A stretch of DNA of 64,000 bases from an uncultured Clostridia bacterium (GTDB lineage: Bacteria; Bacillota; Clostridia; Oscillospirales; Acutalibacteraceae): the NCBI GenBank assembly GCA_947628665.1, contig CANRAU010000006.1, forward strand, positions 32,396 through 96,395. The letters are read 5' to 3'. A program made the translations under genes and the position numbers. Below are positions 1-9,561 of the stretch, one piece after another. The stretch's first letter is position 1. The number at the start of each line of letters is the position of its first letter. A model generated the notes under the pieces. It was not told the origin of the DNA and made no database searches. It saw nothing but the letters and a program-made list of their open reading frames with translations.

Positions 1-962
1 GAGGTCTTATCCCAAGAAGGCCCAACTTTGATCTGCTGCGCCTGCTTTTTCATCTCCGCCACAAATTGGTCGGCAATGGCTTCCTCAACAACACAGCAGG
101 AAAGCGCCATGCAGCGCTGTCCCGCGCAACCGTAAGCGGAATTGATCACGCCCGCAACGGTTCTTTCCAGCGCGGCGTCCGCCATAACGAGCGCATGGTT
201 TTTCGCCTGGCAAAGCGCCTGGCAGCGTTTGCCCGCAGCAGCCGCACGCTGATAGATTTTCAAGCCCACGGGGGTCGAACCGACAAAAGTAATGCCCTTG
301 ACGTCGGGGTGGTCGAGAATGGTGTTGATCTCGTTTCTCGAACAGGTCACCACATTGATAACGCCGTCGGGGACGCCCGCTTCCTTATAAATTTTGGCAA
401 AGAGCATAGCCGTTTTCGGCGTCAGCGACGCGGCCTTCAGCACCATGGTGTTGCCCGTGGCAATGCAGGTCGGCGCCATCCAGCCGAAGGGGATCATCGC
501 GGGGAAGTTTACGGGAACGATCCCCGCAAACACGCCCAACGGCTCACGGTATTTGACCGTGTCATAGCCTCTCGACGCGTCCATAATGCTCTCGCCCATC
601 ATCAGAGAGGGGACTTGCGTGGCAAGCTCCGTTCCCTCTTTGGCTTTGAGAACGTCGCCCTCGGCCTCAGCCCACACCTTGCCGTTTTCTTTGGCAACAC
701 TCATGGTGAGTTCTTCCATGTTTTCAATGATCAAATCGCGAATTTTGTACAGAACCTGCGCGCGTTTGATCGCGGGAACGGCACGCCAGCCGGGATACGC
801 CGCTTTGGCGGCCGCGATCGCTTCAAGCACCTCATCGTTGGTGCAACAGGGCGCCTGCCCCGTGATCTCGCCCGTGCTGGGGTTGTGCAGGTCATACCAG
901 ACGTCCGTTTTGGACTCTCTGAATTCGCCGTTTACAAAGTATTTGAGTTTCTCCACTGCCAT
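1..962 (-). CDS. iolA/mmsA: CoA-acylating methylmalonate-semialdehyde dehydrogenase (truncated by left window edge)
   Basis: Open minus-strand frame from ATG at 962 to the window edge (no stop, so absent from the ORF track). Reads MAVEKLKYFVNGEFRESKTDVWYDLHNPSTGEITGQ...PFGWMAPTCIATGNTMVLKAA...GCAGQRCMALS, typical of MmsA/IolA; lies directly after iolE. Confidence 0.9.
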   Translation of the reverse strand, partial: MAVEKLKYFVNGEFRESKTDVWYDLHNPSTGEITGQAPCCTNDEVLEAIAAAKAAYPGWRAVPAIKRAQVLYKIRDLIIENMEELTMSVAKENGKVWAEAEGDVLKAKEGTELATQVPSLMMGESIMDASRGYDTVKYREPLGVFAGIVPVNFPAMIPFGWMAPTCIATGNTMVLKAASLTPKTAMLFAKIYKEAGVPDGVINVVTCSRNEINTILDHPDVKGITFVGSTPVGLKIYQRAAAAGKRCQALCQAKNHALVMADAALERTVAGVINSAYGCAGQRCMALSCCVVEEAIADQFVAEMKKQAQQIKVGPSWDKT

Positions 963-1010
963 ATTTCTTCTCCTTAAATCGGAATGATTTTGCAAATTGC
1001 AGATCGTGGC

Positions 1011-1904
1011 TTACAGCCCCGAAACCTCGGCGATGTATTTGCGCGCTTTTACGGCGTACTCAAACGGATTCGCCACCGCAGGGTCTTGCTCCGCTTCGAC
1101 GAGGACATAGCCTTCATAGCCGACTTCCTCCAGCACGTCGAAAATCGGTTTGAAGTCGATCGCACCGTCGCCCGGCACGGTAAACGTACCCATGCGCACG
1201 CCGTCGAGGAAGCTCAGATTCTCGGCCTTGACCTTTTCGATGACTGCGGGACGGATGTCCTTTAAGTGGACGTGGCGCACGCGATTCGCGTACTTTTTCA
1301 GCACCGCCATGTAATCCTCGCCGCAATAGGCAAGGTGTCCCGAGTCGAACAGAAGCCCGAACAGCTCGGGATCGGTGTTTTCCATCATACGGTCAATTTC
1401 GGCGGCAGTCTGCACGACCGTCCCCATATGATGATGGAAGCAAAGCGCAATGCCCATATCCTTGGCAACCTTGCCGAGCTTGTTAAGCCCCTTGCAAAGC
1501 AGATCCCATTCTTCGTCGTTCATGACGTATTTGTCGCGGAAAATGGATTTGTCCGTGCCCTGAATGGAATGCCCCTGCTCGGAAACGCCGACGACCTTCG
1601 CGCCCATTTCCTTTAAGAAAGTAATGTGGCGAATGAAGTCGCGCTCCGTCTCCTCATAGGGCTTGGTGGTCAGGAACGTAGAGAACCACGCGTTGCAAAT
1701 GCGCATCCCGCGAAGATCGAGTGCCTTTTTGAGGACGACCGCGTCCTTCGGGTACTTGTTGCCGATCTCACAGCCGGTAAAGCCCGCCAATGCCATTTCG
1801 GAAATGCATTGCTCAAAGGTGTTTTCCGCGCCCAAGTCGGGCATGTCGTCGTTTGTCCAGGCAATCGGCGCGATGCCGAGCTTGACCTTGTTTTTGTCTA
1901 ACAT
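1011..1904 (-). CDS. iolE: myo-inosose-2 dehydratase
   Basis: 297 aa; [17 protein letters not shown] start and HHHMGT / LLFDSGHL motifs typical of IolE; overlaps iolD stop by 1 nt (TGATG). Confidence 0.93.
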   Translation of the reverse strand: MLDKNKVKLGIAPIAWTNDDMPDLGAENTFEQCISEMALAGFTGCEIGNKYPKDAVVLKKALDLRGMRICNAWFSTFLTTKPYEETERDFIRHITFLKEMGAKVVGVSEQGHSIQGTDKSIFRDKYVMNDEEWDLLCKGLNKLGKVAKDMGIALCFHHHMGTVVQTAAEIDRMMENTDPELFGLLFDSGHLAYCGEDYMAVLKKYANRVRHVHLKDIRPAVIEKVKAENLSFLDGVRMGTFTVPGDGAIDFKPIFDVLEEVGYEGYVLVEAEQDPAVANPFEYAVKARKYIAEVSGL

Positions 1905-3823
1905 CAGTATTTTCTCGCTTTCTCTAAGTTTTCTTTTTTATTTGCGTAAGCCGTTTGCACAGCTTCGTTTTGCGATGTACTGGCAAGACCGACATGCCAC
2001 CATGCGCCGTAACCGTCGGTCATGGATTTCGGCAGCACCTTGATGTCGATGAGCGTCGAAACGGTCTGCTTTTGGCTGTCCTTCAGTGCAAATTCCAGTT
2101 CCTCCATGGTTTTGGCGGTGTAGGTCTTTACGCCGTAGCCGCTCGCCGCAGCGGCAAAATCGATCGGCACGAGGTCGCCGAGCAGTTCGCCGTTTTCGTC
2201 GCGGAAACGGAATTCCGTGGCGAGATTGCCGATGCCGTTGGACATTTCCAAATTATTGATGCAGCCGAAGCCGCTGTTGTCAAAGAGCAAAACATTGATT
2301 TTCTTATGTTCCTGCACGGAGGTGACCAGCTCCGAATGGAGCATCAAATAGCTGCCGTCGCCGCACATGGCGTAAACCTCTTTTTCGGGGTCGGCGAGCT
2401 TCGAGCCGAACGCGCCCGCGATCTCGTACCCCATGCAGGAATAGCCGTATTCCATATTGTAGGAATAGCGGCTGTCGGAAGTCCACATCCGCTGTAAATC
2501 CCCCGGAAGCGAACCCGCCGCGCCGACGCAGATCGCGTCTGCGGGAATCATTTCGCGCACCTTGGCGACAGCCGCCGTCTGGGTCAGTCTGCCGCCGATC
2601 TTTTCGACGAATTCCGGAATGGTGCGCTTGTCGCGCGCCGCAATGAGGGGCTTGAAGTCTTCGCCATAGGCGTAATCCGCCAAAAACTGCATTTCCTTTT
2701 CCCAGCCCGCTTTGGCGTCTGCGATCTCGGTCGTGTAGGCGGAGCGATAGTTGTGCGCCGCAAGCGCCTTGTGCAGCGCCTCGATACCCAGTTTTGCATC
2801 GGCGACCAGCTTCACCGCGTCGAGCTTATACGCGTCAAAGCGGGAGGTGTTGACGGTCAGGACCTTCACGTCGCTGCGGAACAGGGATTTGGAACCCGTG
2901 GTAAAGTCGGAGAAGCGCGTACCCACGCCCAAAATGACGTCCGCCTCTTTCGCGATCACGTTGCCTGCGGAATTGCCCGTGACGCCCAAGCCCCCGAGAT
3001 TGTACGGGTCGCTCGACAGGCAGGCAGTCTTACCGCTCTGCGTCTCGGCAAAGGGAATGTTGAACGCATGGCAAAACGCTTCGAGCGCTTCGCCCGCTTC
3101 GGAATACCGCACGCCGCCGCCGCAGATGACCAACGGCTTTTTCGCTTGCAAAAGCAGATCCGCCAGATCTGCCACTTCCTCGGCCGCGGGGGCGATACGG
3201 GTAATTTTATGTACGCGTTTTTGGAAGAATGTCTCGGGGAAATCGTAGCTTTCGCCCTCCACATCCTGCGGCAGGCTGATGCAGACCGCGCCCGTTTCGG
3301 CGGTGTCCGTCAGCACGCGCATGGCATTCATCATGGCGCTCATCAGGCGTTCGGGGCGGGAAATTCTGTCCCAATAGCGGCAAACGGCCTTGTAGGCGTC
3401 GTTCGTCGTAACATCCAGCGAATACACCTGCTCGAACTGCTGAAGCACCGGGTCGGGCTGACGGGTCGAAAACGCGTCCGCAGGGAACAGCAGCAGCGGT
3501 ACATGATTGACCGTCGCGGTCGCGGCGGCCGTCACCATATTGGCGGCGCCCGGACCTATGGACGAGGAACAGGCAATGATCTTGCGGCGGTTGTTCTGCT
3601 TCGCAAACGCCGTCGCCGCATGCGCCATGCCCTGCTCGTTCTTGCCCTGATACACCGTAAGCCCGCCGCGCGCCGAATCCAGCGCTTCGCCGAGGCCGCA
3701 AACGATGCCATGCCCGAAGATGGTAAATATCCCTTGCACAAACTTGGTTTCTTTGCCGTCAAAGGACACATATTGATTGTCTAAGAATTTGACCAAAGCC
3801 TGTGCGGTCGTCATATATGCCAT
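1904..3823 (-). CDS. iolD: 3D-(3,5/4)-trihydroxycyclohexane-1,2-dione acylhydrolase (ThDP-dependent)
   Basis: 639 aa, ThDP enzyme signature ([18 protein letters not shown]..., [13 protein letters not shown]); between iolB and iolE. Confidence 0.95.
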   Translation of the reverse strand: MAYMTTAQALVKFLDNQYVSFDGKETKFVQGIFTIFGHGIVCGLGEALDSARGGLTVYQGKNEQGMAHAATAFAKQNNRRKIIACSSSIGPGAANMVTAAATATVNHVPLLLFPADAFSTRQPDPVLQQFEQVYSLDVTTNDAYKAVCRYWDRISRPERLMSAMMNAMRVLTDTAETGAVCISLPQDVEGESYDFPETFFQKRVHKITRIAPAAEEVADLADLLLQAKKPLVICGGGVRYSEAGEALEAFCHAFNIPFAETQSGKTACLSSDPYNLGGLGVTGNSAGNVIAKEADVILGVGTRFSDFTTGSKSLFRSDVKVLTVNTSRFDAYKLDAVKLVADAKLGIEALHKALAAHNYRSAYTTEIADAKAGWEKEMQFLADYAYGEDFKPLIAARDKRTIPEFVEKIGGRLTQTAAVAKVREMIPADAICVGAAGSLPGDLQRMWTSDSRYSYNMEYGYSCMGYEIAGAFGSKLADPEKEVYAMCGDGSYLMLHSELVTSVQEHKKINVLLFDNSGFGCINNLEMSNGIGNLATEFRFRDENGELLGDLVPIDFAAAASGYGVKTYTAKTMEELEFALKDSQKQTVSTLIDIKVLPKSMTDGYGAWWHVGLASTSQNEAVQTAYANKKENLEKARKY

Positions 3824-3835
3824 AAGAGTACCTCC

Positions 3836-4606
3836 TTATTTCTCGTCCAGCAGCCATTTGTGTTCGGGCGCGTCGATGCGGGTCTTGCGCCACGGATCGC
3901 CGTCCAAATGGCGGATCATCCAAACGTAATACATGGAATAGCCGGGCGCTGCGACCTGCTGATGCGTTTGCATCGGCGTGATGGCCAATGCGCCGCCGTT
4001 TTGTATCTTATAACAATCGTCGCCATTGAAGCCGACGCCGAAGCCCTGGGGTTTGTCGAATTCATAGTAATAAAGCTCGGGCTGCGGATGATAGTGCGGC
4101 GGATAGCTCGACCAACAGCCGGGCTTGTGGAACACTTCGCCTAAAACCATATTGGAATACGGCGCGCTTTCATAATCAAATACCGTCAGCACCTGCCTGT
4201 GCGCCGTACCGTTCCACTGTTCCTTGCCGAATTCCTGAAGCATACAATTTTCGGGCGTGTACCAAACGGTGTCGAAATCCCGTTCATTATCGGTCTGCTG
4301 GATGAGAATACGCGCGTCCGTTTTCGCCGTTACGCTCGCCGCCTTGCCCTTCGAGAAATGCAGACAGTAGGGTTTATCCAAAAAAGGACTTCTGCGCACC
4401 GCGCTGCGGGTCTCCCCCGCAAAGGCATATTCGACCTCGCCTTGCAGAAGCAGGATCGCGGTTTCGTTGCCCTTGCTGCACACGGTCAGGGATTCGCCGC
4501 TGTTTAACAGCCTGACCTTAATGGTCATAAGCATATCGGCGTTTTTGCCGCCCATTTCGCAAAGCAGCTTTTCGTTATTTTCGTTGAATTGCGGGTTTTC
4601 GTACAT
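3836..4606 (-). CDS. iolB: 5-deoxy-glucuronate isomerase
   Basis: 256 aa; SSYPPHYHPQPELYYYEFDKPQGFG cupin motif; operon context. Confidence 0.93.
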   Translation of the reverse strand: MYENPQFNENNEKLLCEMGGKNADMLMTIKVRLLNSGESLTVCSKGNETAILLLQGEVEYAFAGETRSAVRRSPFLDKPYCLHFSKGKAASVTAKTDARILIQQTDNERDFDTVWYTPENCMLQEFGKEQWNGTAHRQVLTVFDYESAPYSNMVLGEVFHKPGCWSSYPPHYHPQPELYYYEFDKPQGFGVGFNGDDCYKIQNGGALAITPMQTHQQVAAPGYSMYYVWMIRHLDGDPWRKTRIDAPEHKWLLDEK

Positions 4607-4626
4607 AGCTTTTTCTCCGTTTCCTG

Positions 4627-5322
4627 TCAGATTTGCGTTTTATCATCCGTCAGCGCACCGCTGCCGCTTATGGGGATCGTCTCCCCGAGATAGGTAGGCT
4701 CGGGCTGTGCGATGCACCATAAGAAATCCTTCGTTCTCGCGACCGCCTCGCGTATGTCGTTGGTGATCGGATATTGAAGCTTTTCCGCCTTTATGCCGTA
4801 GGCGTCTATCCCTAACTTGCGCGCGTCGTAAACCGCCCTGTAAAGGTGATAGCCTTGCGTGACGATAACCATTTTCTTTACGGCAAAAACGTCGCGCGCA
4901 CGGTACATGGACTCATAGGTGGAAAAGCCCGCATGATCCATGAAGACATTGTCCGCCGGAACACCCGCATCGATGGCATAGGTTTTCATGACGTTGACCT
5001 CGTCATGCGTTTTGCGGCCATGGTCGCCGCTCATCAGCATACGTTCGGTGCATCCGGTTTCATACACCTGCAAGCCGAAGTCCAGCCGTTCTTGCAGCAT
5101 TGGGGAGGGTTCGCCGTCCCAAAGCCCCGCGCCGAGCACCATCACACAGTCGTAGGTATCCGTTATCGGCGCATCTAAATCCAAAATATAGTCTTTGGCA
5201 TAGGAAACGACGTACATATTGACGCCGACCACAAAGCTGAGCGCCAAAACGCCGAGCGCCAACAGCAAACCGACGGCATGCTTGAGCAGTTTCCTTTTCT
5301 TCGGCTCTACGTTCTTGAACAT
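4627..5322 (-). CDS. YdcF/SanA-like DUF218 membrane protein
   Basis: 231 aa; N-terminal TM helix, then CVMVLGAGLWDGEPSPMLQERLDFGLQVY...LMSGDHGRKTHDEVNVMKTYAIDAGVP, characteristic of the DUF218/SanA family. Confidence 0.85.
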   Translation of the reverse strand: MFKNVEPKKRKLLKHAVGLLLALGVLALSFVVGVNMYVVSYAKDYILDLDAPITDTYDCVMVLGAGLWDGEPSPMLQERLDFGLQVYETGCTERMLMSGDHGRKTHDEVNVMKTYAIDAGVPADNVFMDHAGFSTYESMYRARDVFAVKKMVIVTQGYHLYRAVYDARKLGIDAYGIKAEKLQYPITNDIREAVARTKDFLWCIAQPEPTYLGETIPISGSGALTDDKTQI

Positions 5323-5335
5323 CCTATCCCCGCCC

Positions 5336-6367
5336 TCAGGCTCTGGCGATCATTTCCCCGTATTCTTCTTTTTCCTTTTGAATAAAGTCCCTTATTGCGT
5401 CCACCGTTGGCATATCCTGCGAACAGGCGTGGGACGCTATGAGCAGGGATGCGGACGCAGACCCGAATTCCAGCGCATCGATGATCTCGAAGCCCTCAAA
5501 CAGGCCGTACAGGAACGCCGAAGCATAGCCGTCGCCGCCGCCGAAGGATTTCAGGAGCTTAATGGGGAACGGCTTGATCGAATAGCTCTGCCCGTCGTTG
5601 GTATAGGCGGTCGAACCCTCCTTGCCGTGCTTGATAATGACGATCTTGGCGTTATAGCTGTGCCACAGCGCCGCGCTTTCCCGATCGGTCATGCCGACGC
5701 GAATGAGCCGCTCGGTCAAATCATATTCCTCGCGCGAGCCGAGAATGACGTCGGCTTCTTTCGCGACGGCGGAATAATAGATCGCGATCTCGTCTTCGCT
5801 CTTCCAGTTGTACGCGCGGTAGTCGATGTCAAAAATGATCGGCACGCCGTTTCTCTTGGCCAGCGCGACCGCCTTGAGCGCCGCTTCACGCGAGGGGCTT
5901 TCGGCAAGCGCCGTACCCGAGATCAAAAGCGCTTTGGTCTGTTTTATGTAATCCTCGTCGATGTCGGCGACGTCGAGCTTCAAATCGGCGGCTTCGTTGC
6001 GGTACATCAAAATGGAGCTTTCGGTTTCGGACTTGATCTCGGTAAAGGTCAGACCGATCTTTTCGCCGTTTTCACAGCGTTTGATATGCGACGTGTCAAT
6101 GCCCTCGTTTTGGAAATAATCCGTCACGAACGTGCCGAGCTGATCGTCCGAAACCCGCGCAAAAAAGCCTACCTTTTTGCCCAGACGCGCAAGCCCTACC
6201 GCGATATTGGCGGGCGAGCCGCCGAGGTAACGCTTAAAGGTCGTGCTTTCGTTTAAGGGGCAGTAATAATCGGTGGGGTTGAAATCTACCGCCACACGGC
6301 CAAGCAAAATCAAATCGTACTTTTTACTCTGATCGAATTGAATGTATTGCATCGTATTCTCCTTCAT
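5336..6367 (-). CDS. iolC: 5-dehydro-2-deoxygluconokinase (PfkB family)
   Basis: 343 aa; RYLGGSPANIAVGLARLGKKVGFFARV and FGGGDGYASAF; inositol operon context. Confidence 0.92.
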   Translation of the reverse strand: MKENTMQYIQFDQSKKYDLILLGRVAVDFNPTDYYCPLNESTTFKRYLGGSPANIAVGLARLGKKVGFFARVSDDQLGTFVTDYFQNEGIDTSHIKRCENGEKIGLTFTEIKSETESSILMYRNEAADLKLDVADIDEDYIKQTKALLISGTALAESPSREAALKAVALAKRNGVPIIFDIDYRAYNWKSEDEIAIYYSAVAKEADVILGSREEYDLTERLIRVGMTDRESAALWHSYNAKIVIIKHGKEGSTAYTNDGQSYSIKPFPIKLLKSFGGGDGYASAFLYGLFEGFEIIDALEFGSASASLLIASHACSQDMPTVDAIRDFIQKEKEEYGEMIARA

Positions 6368-6397
6368 CCGTCGCCCCCAAGGGGGAAACCCACGGTT

Positions 6398-7237
6398 TTA
6401 TTGCATATTGAAAATCTCGATATGGCGTTTCACGTTCCGGTAAACGCCCTCGACCTCGCAGGAGGAAAGCTCGAAGAAATTCGGTTTGCCTTCGCGGTTG
6501 TCACAGTACGCCTTGGCGTAGGAAGCCAGCGCATCGAAGCTCGCCGTTGCAATGTTGATTTTGCGCACACCAAGCTCTATGCACCGGCGGAACATTTCAG
6601 CGGTGATCCCCGTACCGCCGTGCAGCACCAAAGGCGTTTGGACGGCTTTGTGGATCTGTTCAAGCACATCGAATCGCAATTCGGGCAGTTTGGGGTAATT
6701 GCCGTGGGCGTTGCCGATGGCGACCGCGAGCGCGTCCACGCCCGTTTCGTCGCAAAAACGCACGGCGTCCTTCGGGTCGGTGCAAAGGATTTGATGCGCC
6801 TTGCCCTCTCCCTCGTTGCCGCCAACCACACCAAGCTCCGCTTCGACCGTGGCATCGTAATCCCCGGCGAGATTTACGATGTTTTTCACGGTTTCGATAT
6901 TCTCTGCAAGCGGCATCTGCGAGCCGTCAAACATCACCGACGAAAAGCCGATGTCCAGAGCCTTTGCGACCGTTTCGGGCTTCAGACCGTGATCGAGATG
7001 CACGGCGATATCCACATCCGCATTTTCCGCGGCGGCGATCATCATCGGGCCTATCAGTTCCAGCGGCGCATACGGCAAGCGCACCTCCGCGATTTGCAGG
7101 ATGATCGGTGTTTCGGCCTCCTCCGCCGCCTTCACCGCGCCCAAAATCATTTCCATATTGCCGACAGAAAACGCGCCGACGGCGATTTTTCTCTCTTCTG
7201 CCCGGTCGAGCAGGTCTTTCATCGCGACCAAAGCCAT
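6398..7237 (-). CDS. iolJ: class II fructose-bisphosphate / 6-phospho-5-dehydro-2-deoxygluconate aldolase
   Basis: 279 aa; HLDHGLKPE, VEAELGVVGGNEG, LHGGTGI motifs; first gene of the iol operon. Confidence 0.88.
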   Translation of the reverse strand: MALVAMKDLLDRAEERKIAVGAFSVGNMEMILGAVKAAEEAETPIILQIAEVRLPYAPLELIGPMMIAAAENADVDIAVHLDHGLKPETVAKALDIGFSSVMFDGSQMPLAENIETVKNIVNLAGDYDATVEAELGVVGGNEGEGKAHQILCTDPKDAVRFCDETGVDALAVAIGNAHGNYPKLPELRFDVLEQIHKAVQTPLVLHGGTGITAEMFRRCIELGVRKINIATASFDALASYAKAYCDNREGKPNFFELSSCEVEGVYRNVKRHIEIFNMQ

Positions 7238-7303
7238 TGCGTTCCAACACGCCTTTCTTTTTCTGTATACTTTTTAGGATATACCTTTTCCCATATTTGT
7301 ATA

Positions 7304-7332
7304 ACTATAGCACGTTCCGCGTCGTTTTTCAA
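7304..7332 (-). promoter_or_regulatory. sigma-A-type promoter of the iol operon
   Basis: Minus strand TTGAAA-N17-TATAGT, ~70-95 bp upstream of the iolJ start; imperfect inverted repeat GTATACTTTTTAGGATATAC at 7265-7284 just downstream. Confidence 0.6.
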
Positions 7333-7499
7333 TACGCTAAGAATCAGAAATCACACGGAATCGAGAAAAATACGGCAAAATAATCTGTGAAAAATCACAA
7401 TAGAAAAACCATGTGCAGCCAAATCTCGCGGTTAATCTTGTTTGTTATGTTTTGCAGCATCTTAACAATTTGTTGAGAAAAATTTAGTCGCTTTATATA

Positions 7500-7528
7500 T
7501 AGACAGCTGTCAAACATTTCGTTATAAT
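7500..7528 (+). promoter_or_regulatory. sigma-A-type promoter for the 7618-9041 operon
   Basis: TAGACA-N17-TATAAT. Confidence 0.65.
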
Positions 7529-7617
7529 TAGTTTATAAGAATCGGGAGGTGATTCCAATGGTTTTATAAAGCTTGCACAATTCATAAATCATTGAGCGTG
7601 TTTTGGGAGGTTTAAAA

Positions 7618-8208
7618 ATGAAAAAGGTCAAAATCTTATTTATATGTACATTAGTTTGTATGCTGATTTTTTCTTGCACAATCAACACCTTTGCAATAAA
7701 TGCAGAGCAGACTAAAAGCGAAGAGCATATCGTTGAATTAAAAATGCAAAATATACAAGAAGTAAAGACATTTAGCGGTTATGAAATCACCTGTGATTTG
7801 GTACAGGAAATAGAAAACCCATCCGAATCCGAGTCAACGTGTTCCATTGGCTGGATAATTGTCGGGTACGGTATGTTGAGGATGAGACTTATGCCGAATA
7901 ACGGATGTGGAACATTCAGCTGGTCTTTCACTTTGTCAAACGGGGATGTTATTACAAATGTTCGTGCTACATTTGTCGTAGAAAAAAATACAGCGTTATT
8001 TGATCCGAACATCGCCAAGGTTGACGTAAACAAACCTTACGGAATGCAGGTAAGCGTTTCCGGTTCAAAAGATTTTAGCTTTAACGAAACTTTATCTTAC
8101 AGTCAAAAAATCAGATTCAAATGGAGCGGAGTTACCATTCGAGGTGTACGAGGCGGATATTCCTTACCGAGTGACAATCGTACAGGAACGGTAGAAGATT
8201 TTGTATGA
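7618..8208 (+). CDS. exported protein of unknown function
   Basis: Start ATG at 7618 with upstream GGGAGG; signal peptide MKKVKILFICTLVCMLIFSCTINTFA; no recognisable family. Confidence 0.75.
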   Translation: MKKVKILFICTLVCMLIFSCTINTFAINAEQTKSEEHIVELKMQNIQEVKTFSGYEITCDLVQEIENPSESESTCSIGWIIVGYGMLRMRLMPNNGCGTFSWSFTLSNGDVITNVRATFVVEKNTALFDPNIAKVDVNKPYGMQVSVSGSKDFSFNETLSYSQKIRFKWSGVTIRGVRGGYSLPSDNRTGTVEDFV

Positions 8209-9041
8209 TGCATTTTAACAAAATAGACGATCCGGTTCCCATTTTTCTGCGCACAATATTTGAAAATACCGTTTATTCTGCTGCGCTCGAAAATTTGGAG
8301 TTTTTTTCCTGGCCGAATTTCCAATCGGAAAGCGAAGAAATTGTTTATCGGACATTACAGGATTCCCCCTCAATTCTCTATATACTGGCACAGCAAATCT
8401 TCCTGGAGGCCAACAAAAGCCGGAGGGACCGAAAAACCTCTTTTTCGCTGTCGTTGTTCCTTTCCCCGGAAGAATTTATAAAAAAGCAAAATACGCTGCA
8501 AGCCTTATTCGGCTCCCCGTGTACGTTTCCGGTAACGCATTTCGTTTTGGGGGAGTTTTGGCAAATCAATACAGACGGTGCGACGGCGTTCGGCAAGAAG
8601 ATTTTTGAAAAAATCCATGCGGATGGCGCATTGCCGCCGGAAATTGACAAACTGTTTGTGGGAAAATCTATTGTATCCGATACGGCGTGCGGCACATATG
8701 AAATCACAGCAGAGCCAACGGATTTTTCCGGCGCTTTTGCAAGTCCGTTTTTCCGAGAGCTCTGTGCAAACGAGACTGTGCGTTCCATAGATATATCCGC
8801 GTTGTCCGTAGAAGAATGCGCCGCCGCTCCCTTTTTTAAATATCTGTTGCAGCAAAAGAAAAAGCTTTACTTCTACGCAGAATCGTATAGATTTGCAAAT
8901 AAGCGCGTTTCTAAGCACTTGCTTTGGGAAAGCGCAGTGGACGCCGACTTGCCGCAAAGGACAGAAAAGCCCCAAGCGCCGCTCCAAGACGCAAAAAATG
9001 TGATTAAACTAAACATTTACAAGACCGACAAGCGCACATAG
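8205..9041 (+). CDS. hypothetical protein, translationally coupled to the upstream exported protein
   Basis: 278 aa; ATGA overlap with the upstream stop; ends just before a terminator hairpin. Confidence 0.75.
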   Translation: MMHFNKIDDPVPIFLRTIFENTVYSAALENLEFFSWPNFQSESEEIVYRTLQDSPSILYILAQQIFLEANKSRRDRKTSFSLSLFLSPEEFIKKQNTLQALFGSPCTFPVTHFVLGEFWQINTDGATAFGKKIFEKIHADGALPPEIDKLFVGKSIVSDTACGTYEITAEPTDFSGAFASPFFRELCANETVRSIDISALSVEECAAAPFFKYLLQQKKKLYFYAESYRFANKRVSKHLLWESAVDADLPQRTEKPQAPLQDAKNVIKLNIYKTDKRT

Positions 9042-9054
9042 CGTACACAATTTC

Positions 9055-9096
9055 AAAAGCGCATTGCAGAGGGATTTCTGCAATGCGCTTGTTTTA
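9055..9096. terminator. bidirectional rho-independent terminator between convergent genes
   Basis: aaaagcgcattgcag agggattt ctgcaatgcgcttgtttt. Confidence 0.8.
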
Positions 9097-9441
9097 ATCT
9101 TCCGTTAAGCCGTCGGTAAAGCCGAGGGGCAGGGTCAGAAATACGCCCGTATTGGCGCGACCTAACCCGCCTGTCACTTCTAAAACGATCCGATGCGTTT
9201 TCTCAATATCCGTTGCGGACATCGCCGCGAGCAGCATTCGACTCTTGTCGTCATCCTCGGGATTCAAATACTGCTGCAAAGAGCCGAACACGGGCGGTTT
9301 TTTCAGGCCGCTTTTCCCAAGCGCCTGCAAAACGCCCTCGCATTCCACCAACGTACCGCCGCGAATCCCCGCCTCCATCATGCGCACCAAAACCTGCTCC
9401 ATCTGCTTTTTATCGTGCAGGATCAAAAACAAAAGCTGCAT
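9094..9441 (-). CDS. small PII-like (nitrogen regulatory PII superfamily-like) protein
   Basis: 115 aa; fold-like pattern MQLLFLILHDKKQMEQVLVRMMEAGIRGGTLVEC...; family call is tentative. Confidence 0.5.
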   Translation of the reverse strand: MQLLFLILHDKKQMEQVLVRMMEAGIRGGTLVECEGVLQALGKSGLKKPPVFGSLQQYLNPEDDDKSRMLLAAMSATDIEKTHRIVLEVTGGLGRANTGVFLTLPLGFTDGLTED

Positions 9442-9561
9442 AGCTTGCCTCCTCGGTTCGTTTGTAGTAAAATAGTTCTCGGTTCTTTGTCATTGGTATT
9501 GTACACAAAGCGCCTGCAAAATGCAAGAGCGGAGTTCATTTCAACAGAAAAGGATGAGAAC

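Noticed and set aside
66-977. 303-aa plus-strand ORF at the left edge
   Set aside because: Antisense to iolA/mmsA, which is missing from the ORF track only because it runs off the window edge.
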